A DNA stretch of 64,000 bases. Origin: Bacillus vallismortis. Lineage in GTDB: Bacteria; Bacillota; Bacilli; Bacillales; Bacillaceae. Shown one piece after another: positions 19,554 through 28,434 of this stretch. The notes beneath the pieces were generated by a model. That model was given only the letters and a program-made list of their open reading frames with translations. It was not told the DNA's origin and did no database searches. How positions within the stretch are numbered: position 1 is the first letter of the stretch; each line of letters opens with the position of its first letter. The translations under genes and the position numbers were made by a program. The stretch covers positions 3,958,137 to 4,022,136 of the forward strand of contig NZ_CP160797.1 in the NCBI RefSeq assembly GCF_040784915.1, read 5' to 3'.

Positions 19554-20888
19554 TCACAAAACATTCTTATCCACAGCTACACCCGCACTCTCTTCCCGCC
19601 ATTTTTGATGGTCCCATATTCTGAAAAACGGATAGTAGATCGCACAGGTGATCACAAGATTCACCAGCTGCATAACGGCTCCGGACACTTTTCCGCCAGT
19701 CGCCAGATAGCCTGATATGAGCGGCGGCATCGTCCATGGCACGGCGATTCCCGCCGGCCTTGCCACCAGTCCGGTGCTCATGCCGATATAAGTTGTTGTA
19801 ATCGTGAGGAGCGGCGCGATGATGAATGGAACGATGAGGAGCGGGTTCATGACAATCGGCATGCCGAAAATGATCGGCTCGTTGATATTAAATAGCGCAG
19901 GACCAATCCCCAATCGGCCCAGCTGCTTCATTTGTTTGCTCCGGGAGCGTACCAGCATTGTCAGGACAAGCGCCAGCGTCGCTCCGCTTCCGCCGACATT
20001 AATCCAAATTTGAAAAAACTGGGCCGTAAAAATACTCGGCATCGCCTCTCCCGCTTGGAACGCGAGACGGTTGGCATCCATCGCGCCATACCAAATCGGC
20101 GCCATAATTCCGCCAATGATGGAAGCTCCGTGAATCCCGCACGACCACAGCAACATCTGCACAAATTCAGCGATCAGGCTTCCGCCGAGACTGCCTCCAA
20201 GGATGGAAAGCGGTGTGCCAAGCAAGTCTCCAACGACATTGTGCAGGCTCTGAAAAGGCGTCATTTCAATCAGAAGACGCGCCAGCCACACGAGAAACAC
20301 AATGATAAATCCGGGAATCAGCGCGACAAATGATTTGCTTACCGCCGGCGGCACGCCGTCTGGCATTTTGAAGACGATATTTTTTTGAATAATGTACCGG
20401 TAAATTTCAGTCGAAAACAAAGCGATCAGCATAGCGACAAACAAACCCTTGCTGCCAAGCAATGTAATCGGAATTCCGCCCCCAACAAAGATGGATTCCG
20501 TTGATCCATCCGGCGTAAATGGCACCTCAAACGGCGTTGCCAACAGAAATGCGGCAATTGATATCGCGCCGGCCGACAGCGCATCTACACCATAGCTTTC
20601 CGCAAGACGATAGGCGATTCCAAAAGCGGCGATCATCGCCATAATATCAAATGAAGCATTAACGGGATAACCGAGCTTATCCGCCCACTGATCTCCAAAC
20701 ACACTCGCCATGAAATCAGCATAACCGGGAATCGGCAGGCTCGTTAAAATCAAAAAGACAGACCCGATAATAATCAGCGGCATGGTCAGGATAATGCCGT
20801 CACGCAAAGCGCTGAGATGCCGCTGCCCGGCAATTTTCCCAGCGACAGGCATGATTTTTTCTTCCATCACCCGAGTGAATGCGCTCAT
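19554..20888 (-). CDS. ywbA: Orphan PTS EIIC, lactose/cellobiose family
   Basis: A 444-residue EIIC permease domain of the lactose/cellobiose PTS family, with about ten helices; it is closely related to LicC encoded at 41460-42818 (shared IAGQRHLxALRDGIILTMPL near the N-terminus and MPPLISGYLATGGKVSGAV near the C-terminus). There is no EIIA, EIIB or hydrolase gene beside it, so it would need to borrow phosphocarriers, most plausibly LicA/LicB. I chose the ATG at 20888, giving the same N-terminus as LicC. A cre site lies about 65 bases upstream, suggesting CcpA repression. Confidence 0.9.
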   Translation of the reverse strand: MSAFTRVMEEKIMPVAGKIAGQRHLSALRDGIILTMPLIIIGSVFLILTSLPIPGYADFMASVFGDQWADKLGYPVNASFDIMAMIAAFGIAYRLAESYGVDALSAGAISIAAFLLATPFEVPFTPDGSTESIFVGGGIPITLLGSKGLFVAMLIALFSTEIYRYIIQKNIVFKMPDGVPPAVSKSFVALIPGFIIVFLVWLARLLIEMTPFQSLHNVVGDLLGTPLSILGGSLGGSLIAEFVQMLLWSCGIHGASIIGGIMAPIWYGAMDANRLAFQAGEAMPSIFTAQFFQIWINVGGSGATLALVLTMLVRSRSKQMKQLGRLGIGPALFNINEPIIFGMPIVMNPLLIVPFIIAPLLTITTTYIGMSTGLVARPAGIAVPWTMPPLISGYLATGGKVSGAVMQLVNLVITCAIYYPFFRIWDHQKWREESAGVAVDKNVL

Positions 20889-20952
20889 CTGAAAAGCCCC
20901 CTTTTTGCATTGCTTTGTAAACAACCTTCGCAATGTTTTCTTTATCTTATTT

Positions 20953-20966
20953 TGAAAACGCTTACA
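20953..20966. promoter_or_regulatory. cre site upstream of ywbA
   Basis: TGAAAACGCTTACA fits the CcpA consensus TGWAANCGNTNWCA and lies 65-78 bases before the ywbA start, inside the divergent ywbA-epr region. Confidence 0.7.
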
Positions 20967-21056
20967 AATTCATTTGGAAAATTTCCTCTTCCTGCGGAAA
21001 AAACCTGCGTTCTGCTCTACAGTCCTGTCAATGAAAAAATTTTTCCTCCTAACTAT

Positions 21057-21080
21057 TAAACTCTCTTTTTTCTCCGATAT
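21057..21080 (+). promoter_or_regulatory. SigD-like promoter of epr
   Basis: TAAA (21057-21060) and CCGATAT (21074-21080) are SigD elements, but the spacer is 13 rather than about 15. Known SigD dependence of epr in B. subtilis supports the call. Confidence 0.55.
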
Positions 21081-21115
21081 ATATATCAAACATCATAGAA
21101 AGAAGGAGATGAATC

Positions 21116-23053
21116 ATGCAAAACGTGTCGTGCAAGCTTGTCATATCAGTCACTCTGTTTTTCAGTTTTCTCGCCATAGGCCCTTTCGCGCATGCGCAAA
21201 ACAGCAGCGGGAAAGAAGTTATTGTGGTTTATAAAAATAAGGCCGGCAAGGAAACCGTCCTTGACAGCGATGCAGAGGTTGAACAGCAGTATAAGCATCT
21301 TCCCGCGGTAGCGGTCACAGCTGATCAGGAGACAGTGAAAGAATTAAAACAGGATCCTGATATTTTGTATGTCGAAAACAATGTCTCATTCACCGCAGCA
21401 GGCAGCACAGATTTCAAAGTGCTGACAGACGACACTGAGGACACTGAAAATTTTGAACAATGGAACCTTGAACCCATTCAAGTGAAACAGGCTTGGAAAG
21501 CAGGACTGACTGGCAAAGGTGTCAAAATCGCAGTTATTGACAGCGGGATCTCTCCCCACGAAGACCTGTCGATTGCCGGCGGGTTTTCAGCTGCCAGTTA
21601 CACCTCTTCTTACAAAGATGATAACGGCCACGGAACACATGTCGCTGGGATTATCGGAGCCAAGCATAACGGCTACGGAATTAACGGCATCGCACCGGAA
21701 GCTCAAATATACGCGGTTAAAGCGCTTGATCAGAACGGTTCGGGGGATCTTCAAAGCCTTCTCCAAGGAATCGACTGGTCGATCACACACGGGATGGACA
21801 TCGTCAATATGAGCCTTGGCACGACCTCAGACAGCCAAATCCTTCATAACGCCGTGGACAAAGCATATGAACAAGGCATTCTGCTCGTTGCCGCCAGCGG
21901 TAACGACGGGAACGGCAAACCAGTGAACTATCCGGCGGCATACAGCAGTGTCGTTGCCGTTTCAGCGACAAACGAAAAGAATCAGCTTGCCGGATTCTCA
22001 ACTACCGGAGATGAAGTTGAATTTTCAGCGCCGGGAACCAACATCACGAGCACTTACTTACATCAATACTATGCGACAGGAAGCGGAACTTCCCAAGCGA
22101 CACCGCACGCCGCTGCCATGTTTGCTTTGTTACTGCAACGTAATCCTGCCGAGACAAACGTGCAGCTGCGCGCAGAAATGAAAAAAAATATCATTGATCT
22201 TGGAACCACAGGCCGCGATCAGCATTTTGGCTATGGGATGATCCAGTATAAAGCGCAGAAAGCAGATTCTGCATACGCTGAGGCAGAGCAAGCGGTGAAA
22301 AAAGCGGAACAAACAAAAACACAAACAGATATCGACAAAGCGAGAAAACTCGTCAGCCAGCTGCCGAATTCTAACGCCAAAACGGCCCTGCAAAAAAGAC
22401 TGGATAAAGTACAGTCATTCAGAAATGTAAAAGATGCGAAAGACAAAGTCGTAAAAGCTCAAAAATATAAAACTCAGCAAACCGTTGATACAGCACAAGC
22501 TGCCATTAACAAGCTGCCAAACGGAACAGACAAAAAGAACCTGCAAAAACGCTTAAACCAAGTAAAACGCTATATCGCATCAAAGCAGGCGAAAGAGAAA
22601 GTGGCGAAAGCGGAAAAAAGCAAAAAGAAAACAGATGTTAACAGCGCACAATCAGCAGTCAGCAAGCTGCCGGCAGGTTCAGAAAAAACGTCCCTGCAGA
22701 AGCGCCTTGCCAAAGTAAAAAGCACCAATTTGAAAACGGCGAAGCAATCCGTATCTGCAGCAGAAAAGAAATCAACTCATGCCAATGCGGCAAAAGCACA
22801 ATCAGCCGTCAATCAGCTTCAATCAGGCAAGGACAAAACGTCATTGCAAAAACGGTTAGACAAAGTGAAGAAAAAAGCGGCCGCAGCCGAAGTGAAAAAA
22901 GTTGAAACTGCCAAAGCAAAAGTGAAGAAAGCGGAAAAAGCCAAAACGAAAAAAGCAAAGACATCCGCTCAGTCTGCAGTGAATCAATTACAAAAATCCA
23001 ATGAAAAAACAAAGCTGCAAAAACGGTTAAATGCCGTCAAACCGAAAAAGTAA
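21116..23053 (+). CDS. epr: Extracellular serine protease Epr with Lys-rich repeat tail
   Basis: A 645-residue secreted subtilisin. Signal peptide 1-27 (ends FAHAQ), I9-type propeptide to about residue 105, then the peptidase S8 domain with catalytic Asp142 (VIDSGIS), His172 (NGHGTHVAG) and Ser326 (GSGTSQATP). The last about 260 residues are Lys/Ala-rich and carry five copies of a motif ending KTxLQKRLxxVK, likely coiled-coil or wall-binding and dispensable for catalysis. The ATG at 21116 follows AAGAAGGAGATGAATC. In B. subtilis Epr is SigD-dependent and linked to swarming and competence-factor processing. Confidence 0.96.
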   Translation: MQNVSCKLVISVTLFFSFLAIGPFAHAQNSSGKEVIVVYKNKAGKETVLDSDAEVEQQYKHLPAVAVTADQETVKELKQDPDILYVENNVSFTAAGSTDFKVLTDDTEDTENFEQWNLEPIQVKQAWKAGLTGKGVKIAVIDSGISPHEDLSIAGGFSAASYTSSYKDDNGHGTHVAGIIGAKHNGYGINGIAPEAQIYAVKALDQNGSGDLQSLLQGIDWSITHGMDIVNMSLGTTSDSQILHNAVDKAYEQGILLVAASGNDGNGKPVNYPAAYSSVVAVSATNEKNQLAGFSTTGDEVEFSAPGTNITSTYLHQYYATGSGTSQATPHAAAMFALLLQRNPAETNVQLRAEMKKNIIDLGTTGRDQHFGYGMIQYKAQKADSAYAEAEQAVKKAEQTKTQTDIDKARKLVSQLPNSNAKTALQKRLDKVQSFRNVKDAKDKVVKAQKYKTQQTVDTAQAAINKLPNGTDKKNLQKRLNQVKRYIASKQAKEKVAKAEKSKKKTDVNSAQSAVSKLPAGSEKTSLQKRLAKVKSTNLKTAKQSVSAAEKKSTHANAAKAQSAVNQLQSGKDKTSLQKRLDKVKKKAAAAEVKKVETAKAKVKKAEKAKTKKAKTSAQSAVNQLQKSNEKTKLQKRLNAVKPKK

Positions 23054-23056
23054 CCA

Positions 23057-23098
23057 AAAAGCCTTTAAGACTTGTATTCTAGGTTTTAAAGGTTTTTT
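23057..23098 (+). terminator. Terminator of epr
   Basis: CCTTTAA/TTAAAGG stem extended by weaker pairs, followed by TTTTTT, starting a few bases after the epr stop. Confidence 0.7.
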
Positions 23099-23218
23099 CC
23101 ATTGCAAGAACATCACACACAACCATTTTCCCATACACCGCGCAGGCTTTTCCTACTATTGCTATCCAGCCATGAACAGCATAAAATGTACGTTATTACA
23201 GTTATCGCCACATATGGA

Positions 23219-23248
23219 GGGATTGTGACTGGTCAGCAGGCAAGACCC
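23219..23248 (+). promoter_or_regulatory. RAT site for SacY
   Basis: The segment from GGGATTGTGACTG to AGCAGGCAAGACCC has the conserved features of BglG/SacY-family ribonucleic antiterminators (GGATTGTtACTG and GCAGGCAAGACC). Confidence 0.85.
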
Positions 23249-23353
23249 AATGATGTAAAGGGAGTATTAGTGCCTAATAAACAGGGCATTTTTTACCCTT
23301 CTTTTCGTGTTGGGCTCATAACGGCGCCATGGACAACCCCTATTCCTATTTTC

Positions 23354-23382
23354 ATGCTCCGTCACCGACGCGGGCATTTTTT
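23354..23382 (+). terminator. sacX leader terminator
   Basis: ATGCTC-CGTC-ACC-GACG-C-GGGCAT folds into a stem with one bulge, directly followed by TTTTTT. Read-through presumably depends on SacY bound to the upstream RAT. Confidence 0.75.
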
Positions 23383-23505
23383 GTTGTCCCTGCTCATTTT
23401 GTCATTTTGAGCCGGTATTTCTCACTTTTTTCATTTTGATTGTCAACTTTTCATTTGATACGATGAACAAGCCGACTTTTCTGCAGCAAAGGAGGTTTTG
23501 ATTGC

Positions 23506-24885
23506 TTGCAAAAAGAGATTGCAAAAGAATTATTTCTCCTCACAGGAGGAAAAAGCAATATTATCAGCATCAGCCATTGTACGACCCGTCTTCGTTTTGA
23601 GGTAAAAGACGAGACGAAAATCGATATACATGCCATTGAACATCTACAAGGTGTGCAGGGCACCTTTTTCCGATATGGGTTATTCCAGATTATCTTCGGA
23701 GCAGGCGTCGTCAACAAAATATATAAAGAAGTCGTTCAAGTGTGGGAGGCCGCGCCTTCTGAGGAGCCTGTTCAACAGAAAAAGGCCAGCCGGAAGCTGA
23801 CCCCTGTCGCAGCATTCGCGAAAACGCTGTCCGATATTTTTGTGCCGATTATCCCGGCAATCACAGCAAGCGGCCTGCTCATGGGGCTGATTGGCATGAT
23901 TAAGGTGTTTCACTGGTTTGCAGCCGGCAGCCCTTGGATCAAAATGCTCGACCTCGTGTCCAGCACAGCCTTTATTTTGCTGCCGATTTTGGTTGGCTTC
24001 AGTGCCGCACGGCAATTTGGCAGCAATCCCTATTTAGGGGCAGTGTTAGCAGGGCTCTTGACGCATCCCGATCTTCTGGACCCGTCTATGCTCGGCAGCA
24101 AAACCCCTGCTTCCTTAGACATATGGGGGCTTCATATTCCAATGATGGGCTATCAAGGCTCCATTATCCCGATTCTTCTTTCCGTTTATGTCATGAGCAG
24201 AATTGAGAAGCTACTAAAATGGATTGTGCCGAAGTCGCTTGATGTCATCATCATTCCTTTTATTACAGTCATGGTGACAGGATGCCTCGCACTGATTGTC
24301 ATGAATCCCGCCGCTTCCATCATCGGCCAGATCATGACACAGTCGATTGTCTATATTTATGATCACGCCGGCATTGCCGCAGGTGCCCTATTCGGCGGCA
24401 TCTACTCCACTGTCGTTCTATCTGGCTTGCATCATAGCTTTTATGCGATTGAAGCAACGCTGCTTGCTGACCCGCATGTCGGTGTGAACTTTTTAGTGCC
24501 GATATGGTCGATGGCGAATGTGGCCCAAGGCGGAGCGGGACTTGCGGTCTTTTTCAAAACGAAACAATCAAGCCTGAAAAAAATTGCGCTCCCCGCTGCC
24601 CTCACCGCGTTTTTAGGCATAGTGGAGCCCATTGTGTTCGGGGTAAATGTCAAACTGATCCGTCCCTTTATCGGAGCTGCCATCGGCGGCGCTATTGGCG
24701 GAGCATACGTGGTTGCGGTACATGTCGTGTCGAATTCCTACGGGCTGACAGGCATTCCGATGATTTCAATCGTGCTGCCGTTCGGCGCCGCCAATTTTGT
24801 TCATTATATGATCGGTTTTTTGATCGCGGCCGTCTCTGCTTTTATAGCTACATTGTTTCTCGGGTTTAAAGAAGAGACAGAATAA
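23506..24885 (+). CDS. sacX: Sucrose PTS EIIBC-like sensor/permease SacX
   Basis: A 459-residue EIIBC of the sucrose family. The N-terminal EIIB domain has the phosphorylation Cys25 in ISHCTTRLRF; the membrane EIIC domain follows from about residue 105. In B. subtilis SacX has low transport activity and keeps SacY inactive by phosphorylation when sucrose is low. It starts at TTG 23506, ten bases after AAAGGAGG. No EIIA is encoded here. Confidence 0.95.
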   Translation: MQKEIAKELFLLTGGKSNIISISHCTTRLRFEVKDETKIDIHAIEHLQGVQGTFFRYGLFQIIFGAGVVNKIYKEVVQVWEAAPSEEPVQQKKASRKLTPVAAFAKTLSDIFVPIIPAITASGLLMGLIGMIKVFHWFAAGSPWIKMLDLVSSTAFILLPILVGFSAARQFGSNPYLGAVLAGLLTHPDLLDPSMLGSKTPASLDIWGLHIPMMGYQGSIIPILLSVYVMSRIEKLLKWIVPKSLDVIIIPFITVMVTGCLALIVMNPAASIIGQIMTQSIVYIYDHAGIAAGALFGGIYSTVVLSGLHHSFYAIEATLLADPHVGVNFLVPIWSMANVAQGGAGLAVFFKTKQSSLKKIALPAALTAFLGIVEPIVFGVNVKLIRPFIGAAIGGAIGGAYVVAVHVVSNSYGLTGIPMISIVLPFGAANFVHYMIGFLIAAVSAFIATLFLGFKEETE

Positions 24886-24939
24886 CTGGATTTATTCGTT
24901 TTCATTCATAAAACGGGGGATGAAAGGACAAAAAAAGCT

Positions 24940-25782
24940 ATGAAAATTAAAAGAATCTTAAATCATAATGCTATCGTCGTAAAGGATCAAAGTGAAGAGA
25001 AGATTCTCTTAGGTGCAGGAATTGCGTTCGACAAAAAGAAAAATGATATTGTCGATCCGTCAAAAATAGAAAAAACCTTTGTCAGAAAAGACACAGCTGA
25101 CTATAAGCAGTTCGAAGAGATTTTAGAAACATTGCCGGAAGACCATATTCAGATTTCCGAGCAAATTATCTCCCATGCCGAAAAAGAGCTGAACATTAAA
25201 ATCAACGAGCGCATACACGTCGCTTTTTCAGACCATCTTTCCTTTGCGATCGAACGCCTGAGCAATGGAATGGTGATCAAAAATCCGCTGCTGAATGAAA
25301 TCAAAGTCCTTTATCCCAAGGAATTTCAGATCGGCTTGTGGGCCAGAGCGCTGATTAAAGATAAACTGGGGATACACATTCCTGATGATGAAATCGGCAA
25401 TATCGCCATGCATATCCACACAGCAAGAAACAATGCCGGTGATATGACACAGACGCTTGATATTACAACTATGATCCGTGATATCATTGAGATTATTGAA
25501 ATTCAGCTATCAATCAATATTGTAGAAGATACCATTTCTTATGAGCGGCTTGTGACCCATCTCCGCTTTGCGATCCAGCATATAAAAGCGGGCGAATCCA
25601 TTTACGAGCTGGACGCAGAAATGATCGACATTATTAAAGAGAAGTTTAAGGATGCATTCCTGTGTGCCCTAAGCATCGGTACATTTGTGAAGAAGGAATA
25701 CGGCTTTGTGTTTCCTGAAAAAGAATTATGCTATATCGCCATGCATATTCAGCGATTTTACCAACGGTCAGTCGCACGCTGA
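24940..25782 (+). CDS. sacY: Transcription antiterminator SacY
   Basis: A 280-residue BglG/SacY-family antiterminator. The CAT RNA-binding domain covers about 1-55 ([14 protein letters not shown] and [14 protein letters not shown]), then two PTS regulation domains, each with paired His residues such as [10 protein letters not shown] and [10 protein letters not shown] in PRD1. When dephosphorylated it dimerises and binds RATs of sacB and sacXY, allowing read-through at high sucrose. It follows sacX by 54 bases with GGGGGATGAAAGGA upstream, in the same operon. Confidence 0.96.
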   Translation: MKIKRILNHNAIVVKDQSEEKILLGAGIAFDKKKNDIVDPSKIEKTFVRKDTADYKQFEEILETLPEDHIQISEQIISHAEKELNIKINERIHVAFSDHLSFAIERLSNGMVIKNPLLNEIKVLYPKEFQIGLWARALIKDKLGIHIPDDEIGNIAMHIHTARNNAGDMTQTLDITTMIRDIIEIIEIQLSINIVEDTISYERLVTHLRFAIQHIKAGESIYELDAEMIDIIKEKFKDAFLCALSIGTFVKKEYGFVFPEKELCYIAMHIQRFYQRSVAR

Positions 25783-25787
25783 GGCAA

Positions 25788-25825
25788 AATAAAAACGCTT
25801 TTGAGATCATCAAAAGCGTTTTTAT
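25788..25825. terminator. Bidirectional terminator between sacY and gspA
   Basis: AAAAACGCTTTTG/CAAAAGCGTTTTT stem with loop AGATCAT, symmetric between convergent genes. Confidence 0.85.
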
Positions 25826-25832
25826 ATTCAGT

Positions 25833-26693
25833 TTATTGGTTGATCGCCGGATTGCTGATTGTATTCCACTTCGTATACGACATGTAATGGAAATACTGGT
25901 CGCGATACGGGTGTTTTGTATTGGAATTCCAAGGCTTTTCTCCGCCGCAGAAGTGGACAATGGCCGGGTTCTCTCTCGTTTCTCTATAAAGCTTCTGGCC
26001 TGACAGCGTCGCAGGCGTTTTTTGTTTTAATATGATATAAGTTTGAGCGTTCCAGCGCGGGTGAAGTTCATACCACTGATCATACAAGATCGCATTCAGC
26101 GCATCTTGGTCGTGAAGCACAAGAAAGTCTTCAGACGGGTTTTCATTGATAAAGTTGATGACTTTTTCAGTGATGTTTTGCTTTCTCCAAGAATCAAAAT
26201 CAATAATCATCATACCTGAGTTAAAATACTTCCCTGTATCACTGACGTTCATTTCTTTCAGGCGTTCATGCTGCCCCGCATCCTCAACTGCAGCGACCGT
26301 ATATGGCGCAATATCCAAATCCCACAGTTTCGAAATATCTTCCAGAATAATTGCATCACAATCGATATAAATCATTCGTTTGATACTCTCATCCTTAATT
26401 AAGTCAGGAATTGAGATGCGGTAATACGCCGCTTTTGTAATATGGCTGCTTTCCACCGCATGTTCATACATGTTGGCATCCACTTCTAAAAATTCAATCG
26501 GCACGCCGAATTTCAATGTGGTTTCTTCCAGCCTTTTTTTGTTATCAGGCTCGATTCCTCCATCAATCACATATAGCTTTACTTCTCTGTTCTGGTCCAT
26601 ATTTGTCAATAAAGAAACGAACATTCCACCTAAATGACGAGCATAATTATCATCAGCGCATGACACGATATGCATAATTTCATCTTTCTTCAA
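25833..26693 (-). CDS. gspA: General stress glycosyltransferase GspA (GT8)
   Basis: A 286-residue family 8 glycosyltransferase. The metal/nucleotide-sugar DxD motif is in MIYIDCDAIILEDI and the second GT8 motif is in YFNSGMMIIDFDSW; HFCGGEKPW near the C-terminus is also typical. It is a classic SigB general stress protein and the promoter upstream is a very good match. Acceptor and donor sugars are unknown. AAAGGGAGATGAATACC precedes the start at 26693. Confidence 0.94.
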   Translation of the reverse strand: MKKDEIMHIVSCADDNYARHLGGMFVSLLTNMDQNREVKLYVIDGGIEPDNKKRLEETTLKFGVPIEFLEVDANMYEHAVESSHITKAAYYRISIPDLIKDESIKRMIYIDCDAIILEDISKLWDLDIAPYTVAAVEDAGQHERLKEMNVSDTGKYFNSGMMIIDFDSWRKQNITEKVINFINENPSEDFLVLHDQDALNAILYDQWYELHPRWNAQTYIILKQKTPATLSGQKLYRETRENPAIVHFCGGEKPWNSNTKHPYRDQYFHYMSYTKWNTISNPAINQ

Positions 26694-26727
26694 TGGTATT
26701 CATCTCCCTTTGTGTTGTACAAGTTAC

Positions 26728-26751
26728 ATTCCCGATTTCAGAAAATTAAAC
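26728..26751 (-). promoter_or_regulatory. SigB promoter of gspA
   Basis: On the minus strand GTTTAA (26746-26751), 12-base spacer, GGGAAT (26728-26733): a full SigB consensus match. Confidence 0.88.
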
Positions 26752-26803
26752 ACTATTCATCAATACTTTTTTAGACAGAATGTGCTATACAACAAAAAAG
26801 GCG

Positions 26804-27517
26804 TCATGTTTTAAACCTGCGATAAAGCCAATAAAGAATGTAAAAGCATGCGATCGTAATGGCTTCAGCCGAGGCGATATACCACGGCCACGGCCCGAGA
26901 ACATCCAAAAGAGAAGAGCCCCCCGGTTTTTTCGTCAAATACATATAATTCGCGCCAAGCCAGCGATCAAGCAAATAAATGCAGACCCCGTACACATTGA
27001 CAATGAGGACGGTCACCCACAAAGAACGCTGTCTGAGCCTGTACGTCCCAATTACCGTCATCAGCAGGCAGGAGAGAAACACAGATCCGTGCGAAATAAA
27101 AAAGAGGATATATCGGATATGCGGAAAAGAAAACATACCGAGATCAGGAGTGGCAAGAGCCTGAATCGAACTGCCGATGCCGACAAAGTATAAAAATACA
27201 AACAGCTTCCTGCTTTTGGTCACCAGCATAATGGCCGACAAATACACCGACAGGTCACTAAGCTGGAGAGGCAATGAAGTCCGCACCGACCACCTGCCCG
27301 CGGCGATCATCCATATTTGATAACCGATTTGCGAGCCAAGCAGCAGAAACACAAACAAATAGCGCAAAAACTGGCTGAGTTTAGGCCGCTTGACCGTCTG
27401 GCGGAACAAAAACAACAGAATGGCCAAGACGGCGATCACTGCTAATGTCACCACATGCTCTGCTGAAAAAAGGTGAAACGGATCATGTTTATAGACGGCT
27501 TGAACATATTTTTGCAA
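26804..27517 (-). CDS. ywaF: YwaF-family integral membrane protein
   Basis: A 237-residue membrane protein with six to seven predicted helices; conserved pieces are [11 protein letters not shown] at the N-terminus, [17 protein letters not shown] in the middle and [12 protein letters not shown] near the end, the pattern of the TIGR02206/YwaF family, distantly similar to TMEM164. It starts at TTG 27517 with GGGGGTG upstream. Function unknown. It stands alone and is divergent from ywaE. Confidence 0.82.
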   Translation of the reverse strand: MQKYVQAVYKHDPFHLFSAEHVVTLAVIAVLAILLFLFRQTVKRPKLSQFLRYLFVFLLLGSQIGYQIWMIAAGRWSVRTSLPLQLSDLSVYLSAIMLVTKSRKLFVFLYFVGIGSSIQALATPDLGMFSFPHIRYILFFISHGSVFLSCLLMTVIGTYRLRQRSLWVTVLIVNVYGVCIYLLDRWLGANYMYLTKKPGGSSLLDVLGPWPWYIASAEAITIACFYILYWLYRRFKT

Positions 27518-27667
27518 GATGGCACCCCCGTTTGCGAGTTTTTGTTTATTTTGGTGTTGTGGGGGCCTTTTTTATTCAACCGATATATAGGCTTGAAGTT
27601 CAAATCGGTCTCTGTTACAATTCATTTCATAGCTAATGATTCTGATAATTTAAGGCAGGCCTAAAAA

Positions 27668-28183
27668 ATGGAACGTTCCTATCAACATCAGCAGCTTCGG
27701 AAAGAAGAACATGACACACTTTCTAAGCTTAAACAAATGCCCGTTGAGTCACTCAACCTGGAAGCCATATCGATTGCGACGAACCTGTATCGGTCTGCGC
27801 AAAAGCTCCGTGTCAAAATGGAGACTGAGGTTCTTTCTTCCTATAGCCTTTCTTGGACCGCTTTCTCCATCCTTTATGATCTATGGGTATGGGGGGCGCT
27901 CGAAACGAGAAAAATTGCTGAGCTGTCAGGCATTTCAACAGCTACAGCAAGCAACGTGATCAAAACGCTCGAAAGAAAGAATTTTTGCAGCAAAAGCATC
28001 GACACAAGAGATCGACGGCTCGTGTTTGTCTCCATCACCGATTCCGGAAAACAAGCGATCGAAGAGCTCTACCCGGAGTTTCACAAAGGGGAAACAGAGC
28101 TCATTGCGGGTATGACGAAGAACGAACAGAAAACATTGACAGAGCTGCTTAGAAAGGTAGCTGACAATCTTCATACAACATAA
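27668..28183 (+). CDS. ywaE: MarR-family transcriptional regulator
   Basis: A 171-residue winged helix-turn-helix regulator. The recognition region is KIAELSGISTATASNVIKTLERK and the beta-wing is RDRRLVFVSITDSG, both standard for MarR. It lies upstream of the tyrZ T-box leader in the same orientation. Ligand and target unknown; in other bacteria MarR proteins usually control adjacent transport or stress genes, and ywaF is the divergent candidate. Confidence 0.88.
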   Translation: MERSYQHQQLRKEEHDTLSKLKQMPVESLNLEAISIATNLYRSAQKLRVKMETEVLSSYSLSWTAFSILYDLWVWGALETRKIAELSGISTATASNVIKTLERKNFCSKSIDTRDRRLVFVSITDSGKQAIEELYPEFHKGETELIAGMTKNEQKTLTELLRKVADNLHTT

Positions 28184-28189
28184 GCTTTG

Positions 28190-28407
28190 ACGGGAATCCA
28201 GTAGCGTTTTGTCTCCCTGTTTCAGAGAGCCGGCGGAAGGTGCGAGCCGGCGCACAGGCAACCGTGAATTACCTCCCCGAGCTTTCTTTGTGAACCTTAG
28301 TAGCAAAGAACGGGAAACCGTTATTCGAATGAGCGGAAGACGATGTCTTCAACCAGGGTGGTACCGCGTGCATTGAGCCACGTCCCTTTTCGGGATGGGC
28401 TCTTTTT
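28190..28407 (+). promoter_or_regulatory. Tyrosine T-box riboswitch of tyrZ
   Basis: Leader with the conserved T-box AGGGTGGTACCGCG (28355-28368), a probable Tyr specifier codon UAC at 28270-28272 in GTGAATTACCTC, and a terminator stem GAGCCACGTCCC/GGGATGGGCTC followed by TTTTTT (28374-28407). The UGGU of the T-box can pair with the ACCA end of uncharged tRNA-Tyr (discriminator A). Confidence 0.9.
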
Positions 28408-28434
28408 TGTGTTTCTAAAAAAGGAGGAAGAATC

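Larger units (their letters stand above)
23099..23505 (+). promoter_or_regulatory. sacXY leader region
   Basis: About 400 bases without a gene. It contains the RAT antiterminator sequence (23219-23248), a long dyad CCCAA...AAAGGG / CCCTT...TTGGG (about 23246-23327) resembling the sacB-type hairpin but lacking a U-tract after it, and a true intrinsic terminator much further down (23354-23382). The promoter must lie upstream of the RAT; I could not place it. Confidence 0.65.

Noticed and set aside
20974-21234. Open frame over the epr start
   Set aside because: Different frame from epr, covers the SigD-like promoter; no ribosome binding site.
22265-23050. Repeated sequence that could suggest a CRISPR or tandem DNA repeat
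   Set aside because: The periodicity is at protein level within epr; DNA copies are diverged and in frame.
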